DNA of 64,000 nt, taken from the NCBI GenBank assembly GCA_013397865.1, contig VZTI01000464.1:1318110-1382109 (forward strand), in the 5' to 3' direction. Position numbers and translations under genes: made by a program. The notes under the pieces were generated by a model, which did no database searches, was not told where the DNA came from, and saw only the letters and a program-made list of their open reading frames with translations. Shown piece by piece: positions 60,499-64,000 of this stretch (positions are counted from its first letter, which is position 1; each line of letters starts with the position of its first letter). This DNA comes from Struthidea cinerea (taxonomy: Eukaryota; Chordata; Aves; Passeriformes; Corcoracidae).

Positions 60499-63400
60499 TG
60501 CAGCCTTGGCATGGCCAGGAAGGACAGACGCAGGGAGCGGTAATGCCCTGTTATTGCAGACGAGAATTGAAATGAAAACCCAGAACAATGAGTTACACAA
60601 GAGACATTTCAGAGAAGAAAGCAAGCAAACAAACAAAAAAAACCAGCCCTGACCTTCACACGTGCTCTCCTTGTACATTATCACAGGATCAGAAAGACAT
60701 CATGCAAAGTTGTAGCTTGGAAATACAAATCAACCTAATGTTCCTCTCGGCTTGGCTGTACACTGCTTGGTACAGGTTTTTACAGTTTCCTAGGAAACGC
60801 TTTTTATTGCTATCCAGATATATGGATAAACTTTCTTAACAATCCCAGTTTCTATGGATGTTGTTTACATCAAATTCTGGACAGGGGTAAGGAGACTGTC
60901 CATGGCTCTTTATATTTTTTGTTTAAAGCCATTCTAGACAAGGCTATGGACAGTTGGTTGTGGCTATTTCAGCTTATTGGTTTCTGGTGAATTCAGATTT
61001 TGGATACAATTCACACATTGGTTGTCTCGCAATGATCCTCCTGTCATTGTTCTGTTTCCTAGACCTACCTGTAAAAAAAAAAAAAAAACAAAACAAACCA
61101 AGAAAATCAGGGTGTGCATCTGGAAAGCAGGTACTCTGGCTGATAAGCAGGAACACACAAAATGTTCCCTTCCTTCCCCGAGACAGTCCCACTGAGCCTG
61201 TGTGGAGAATAGCTCTAAGACAGTGGGGAATGAAGGATCTGAGCTAATTTTCAATTTACACCCTTTCCACCCCTTTTCTATATGAGGGGCCAGATATGCA
61301 ATTCAGAGTGGTTGGAGGGGAGGGGGAGAAACCCAGAAAAAAAATTAAAAAGAGAAGTTGCTATGATAGTTATTTACTGATTCGTATCTAGTGCAAGGAT
61401 TATAATGACTATTATTATTACCATTATTACTTTATTTCTGATTTTGTCAGCAGCAGAATGAATAATTTCTGGTTTTATGGAACCTGTTGTCCCTTCCCTG
61501 AAGGTCTTTTAAGACGTGTCCCTCTGTATGCCGTCTGTCCTTCCCTTTGTCATCATACTCCTCCTCCAAAGTCCTCTGCCAGCCCCCACAGGCTGCTCAC
61601 CTCGTGTTAGCATTGCTGTGCTCCACGCCCACAGCCAAGGCAGCATGAACTGATGACACTCTGCTGATCTTCACCCACCAAGTGTCTGACCCTGGCATGT
61701 TTTGCACCACCCTGGTGCCCCAGGTTGCTCCAAGAAGCAGTCCTGTCCTGAGGTGGCTGTGAACCAGAGATGGCCTCCCAGTCCGAATACACAAAGACCA
61801 CTGGTTCCTGACCACAGGTGGAGGCACAGACATCCACCACCTGATCTGTGCATCCAAGGTGGGCCTCCACAGTTTTTGCTTTGTTTTGTAGCATTCTAAG
61901 AGCAAGCAGCTCCTGTTACGTCTCCACAGAGCTGCAGGTCTCACTGAAACCCACCACCTCCAGTAATGTTTGCAGTCCTCGATGGCTGGCAAGGCAGCTC
62001 TTGGCCACCACCAAAACAGGTGAGGTGGAAATTCTGCAAAAGGAGCAAACCAAAAATGGTTGTCACTGCAAACGTATCTTGTTCTGCTCAGTGAAAACTC
62101 TGATGCTTTGCTACGACAGCACAGAGGATTGCAGTAGTTTTACTGCCAGACTGGGCTGTTCTCTACATCTGGCACAGAAATGCTTTCTACCCCAACACAT
62201 CTACTCCAGGGTTCCAGCCAGGCCCTGGTTATTGCTGTTGTGCATGCATGCCCCTGCCCACGTATGCATTACCATTCCATATGCTTCCCGAGACTGGAGT
62301 TAGCTTGTTCTCTTCTGTGGTTTTGGTTTTGCTCTCCCCAAGGCTCTCCAGATCGCGCCTTTGAAGGCAATTTTGAAAATGTCATTGGTCAAAACGAAAA
62401 GAAAATTTCATCTGACCTCTTTTTCAATTTGACATTTCCATAGGCTTGGCACTTTTTGCTTATAATTTCTCAGCTCCCTGACCAGTGAGTAAGTTTAGAT
62501 TGACCGCCGGGTAGCGAGCACAAAATGTACCTCCTTGTAAGAGGTAACCGGGCATTTCAGTAAAAACTTGCAACATCTGTGTGCATTTTGCTTGTATAAG
62601 CCCCACCTTCTTTTAATATGGAGATGCCACGGGCATCCTTTCAACAAAAACCATCTTCTTTTTCACCTTCGGCATCAGATGCAGCCTACTGCAATGCTGA
62701 TGAAAATTTTGCTTTCAGCATCAGGAGGCTTGGATGGGGGCTTCCAGCTCTGCCCCTTCTCCACATCTTTTACTCACCTTAGAGTGCTGAAATGGCTCTT
62801 AAAGGTATGTCTCAGCTTTTCTCCCTCCTGTGCCACCTTTAGGTGTAACCAGTTGTGTTTAGTTTGTGCTTCTTCACCTTTCCCATGCGTCCCTCCTGCG
62901 TGACTCCCCTTCCAAGGCGGGTGCAGGAGTTGAACTGTCCTTTGTCCCTTTGGCCTTTTCGGCTCAGTCTGTGTTGGCTGATCCCCAGGCTCACTGGTGC
63001 TCCCCAGCTCTCATCTTTTTCCAGGTGGACAGCACGTGCACCCTTCTCACCAGGATCAGTCCACAAAGTGTCTCACAGCTATCTGTATTGCTGTGAGTTG
63101 ACGCTCCTTTGGCCAGCTCTCTGACCTGTGTTCTGGCGCCTTCTGCAAGAGGCAGATGAACAACTTTCTCACAGTGTTCTGGGGCATTTTCCTTTCCCAG
63201 CATCACGGTGAAGGGGATTTATTGAGAGGAAAAATGTACGCTCTGATTAAGAGGAGCATCCGCAGAGATGGCTGGAGGTCAAGAACATAACCCTTCATCA
63301 CTGAACATGACTAGGGCACCAGCATGACTGTCACTGGGTGGTGAAGCTGCTCTTCTTCCACCCCGACTGCTCAGAAACCACCTGCAATCCCCTGCTGCAA

Positions 63401-64000
63401 TCACAGGCTGGATAGTTTCTCCAGCACCTGCTCCAAAGGCCTTTGCAGGGTCCCAGCATGGCCCCTTGGGCTGCCTCAGCCCTGACAGGGCAGCGACAAG
63501 TAGGAGAAGGTTCCTCCTCAGAGCCACAGCTCATCCCAGCAGCTCTGCACCCGTTCTTTGCCACTGCTGCTAACAGCAGCTCCCACCTCACCTCATGCTT
63601 CCCTGCATTAACTTTGCTCAGTTTTTTCTTTTTTTTTTCCTAGGGAGAATGGCAGTGGCAGGGTGTGCACTGTGGGAGAGGGCTCTGGCTGGTGGTGTTC
63701 ACCACTCAGCATCCCCCTCCTGCTGCCCCAAGGAGAGCGGGCAGGAAGCAAGGGCAGCCAGATCAGCTCAGGATATTATTTTTGGTGGGAGAAAACCCAG
63801 CAGCATGGATTGCATGGACACAGTGCCATCTCGTGGGGCTGAGCCCCAGCTCCACGTGTCGCTGCCGCCACAGCAACATCGCACGGGAAGAGGCTTCCTG
63901 TGGGGTGGCTCTGACTAAAACTGGCAGAACTGACTCTTAAAAGTGGTTGTAAGATTTTATGTCAGGTAAGCACATCTGCTTTAAGAGAAAAAAAAAAAAA
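60499..64000 (+). other. UNC5C: Probable 3' UTR of UNC5C, running off or ending at an unseen site
   Basis: The sequence directly follows the UNC5C stop codon. I see no AATAAA in these 3.5 kb; the only ATTAAA I noted is at 61344-61349, inside an A-rich stretch and without an obvious GU-rich element after it. Mammalian UNC5C has a very long 3' UTR, so the transcript may extend beyond the window. The region contains A-tracts at 61073-61088 and 63988-64000, an ATT-rich patch near 61410-61440, and otherwise no recognised gene. Open frames in it are short and look like chance. Confidence 0.5.
61073..61088. repeat. A-tract, 16 nt, in the presumed 3' UTR
   Basis: Uninterrupted A run followed by A-rich sequence; could act as an internal priming site in oligo-dT cDNA libraries. 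Confidence 0.95.

Noticed and set aside
1..64000. CRISPR array, operon, phage, endogenous retrovirus or other unusual system
   Set aside because: The whole window is explained by one intron-rich vertebrate gene with CR1 remnants. No regularly spaced repeats, no retroviral LTR or coding remains, and no second gene were seen on either strand.

Overview
The window is a slice of a single vertebrate protein-coding gene. It holds the middle and 3' part of UNC5C (netrin receptor UNC5C, also called UNC5H3), on the + strand. I found 13 constitutive coding exons plus one 57-bp cassette exon between 3519 and 60498. Every junction is AG/GT and every phase matches. Joined, the 13 exons give 767 complete residues that I recognise as UNC5C. 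If the protein is collinear with the 931-residue human form, they correspond to about residues 165-931, so the signal peptide, the first Ig domain and the promoter lie upstream of the window.

The host is a bird. Two LINE copies in the introns (36101-36368 and 46615-47169) have the CR1 3' end, with the terminal ATTCTRTG-type repeat typical of avian CR1. The second copy reads like subfamilies I associate with Neoaves and passerines, but that finer placement is weak.

Layout: 1-3518 end of an upstream intron; 3519-3622 and 15345-15525 second (C2-type) Ig domain; 17581-17748 and 18956-19120 two thrombospondin type-1 repeats; 32589-32645 in-frame cassette exon for the juxtamembrane linker; 34086-34277 transmembrane segment and the DIID caspase-type site; 35521-35865 cytoplasmic linker and start of ZU5; 38805-38892, 48417-48585 and 50469-50702 ZU5 and start of UPA; 55726-55875 and 56111-56275 UPA; 59921-60099 hinge and start of the death domain; 60333-60498 rest of the death domain and stop. 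From 60499 to the window end is 3' UTR and/or flank, with no AATAAA seen.

The encoded product is a type I membrane receptor. Its Ig and TSP1 modules face outward. The ZU5-UPA-death-domain unit carries the repulsive-guidance and dependence-receptor signals inside the cell. No second gene, RNA gene, CRISPR array or intact mobile element was found; the introns hold CR1 remnants, microsatellites, A- or T-tracts and unassigned sequence. The observations most worth following are the cassette exon, three weak splice donors whose read-through would yield truncated receptors (two followed by intronic AATAAA), and non-coding stretches that look constrained. I see no evidence of an undescribed system beyond these.
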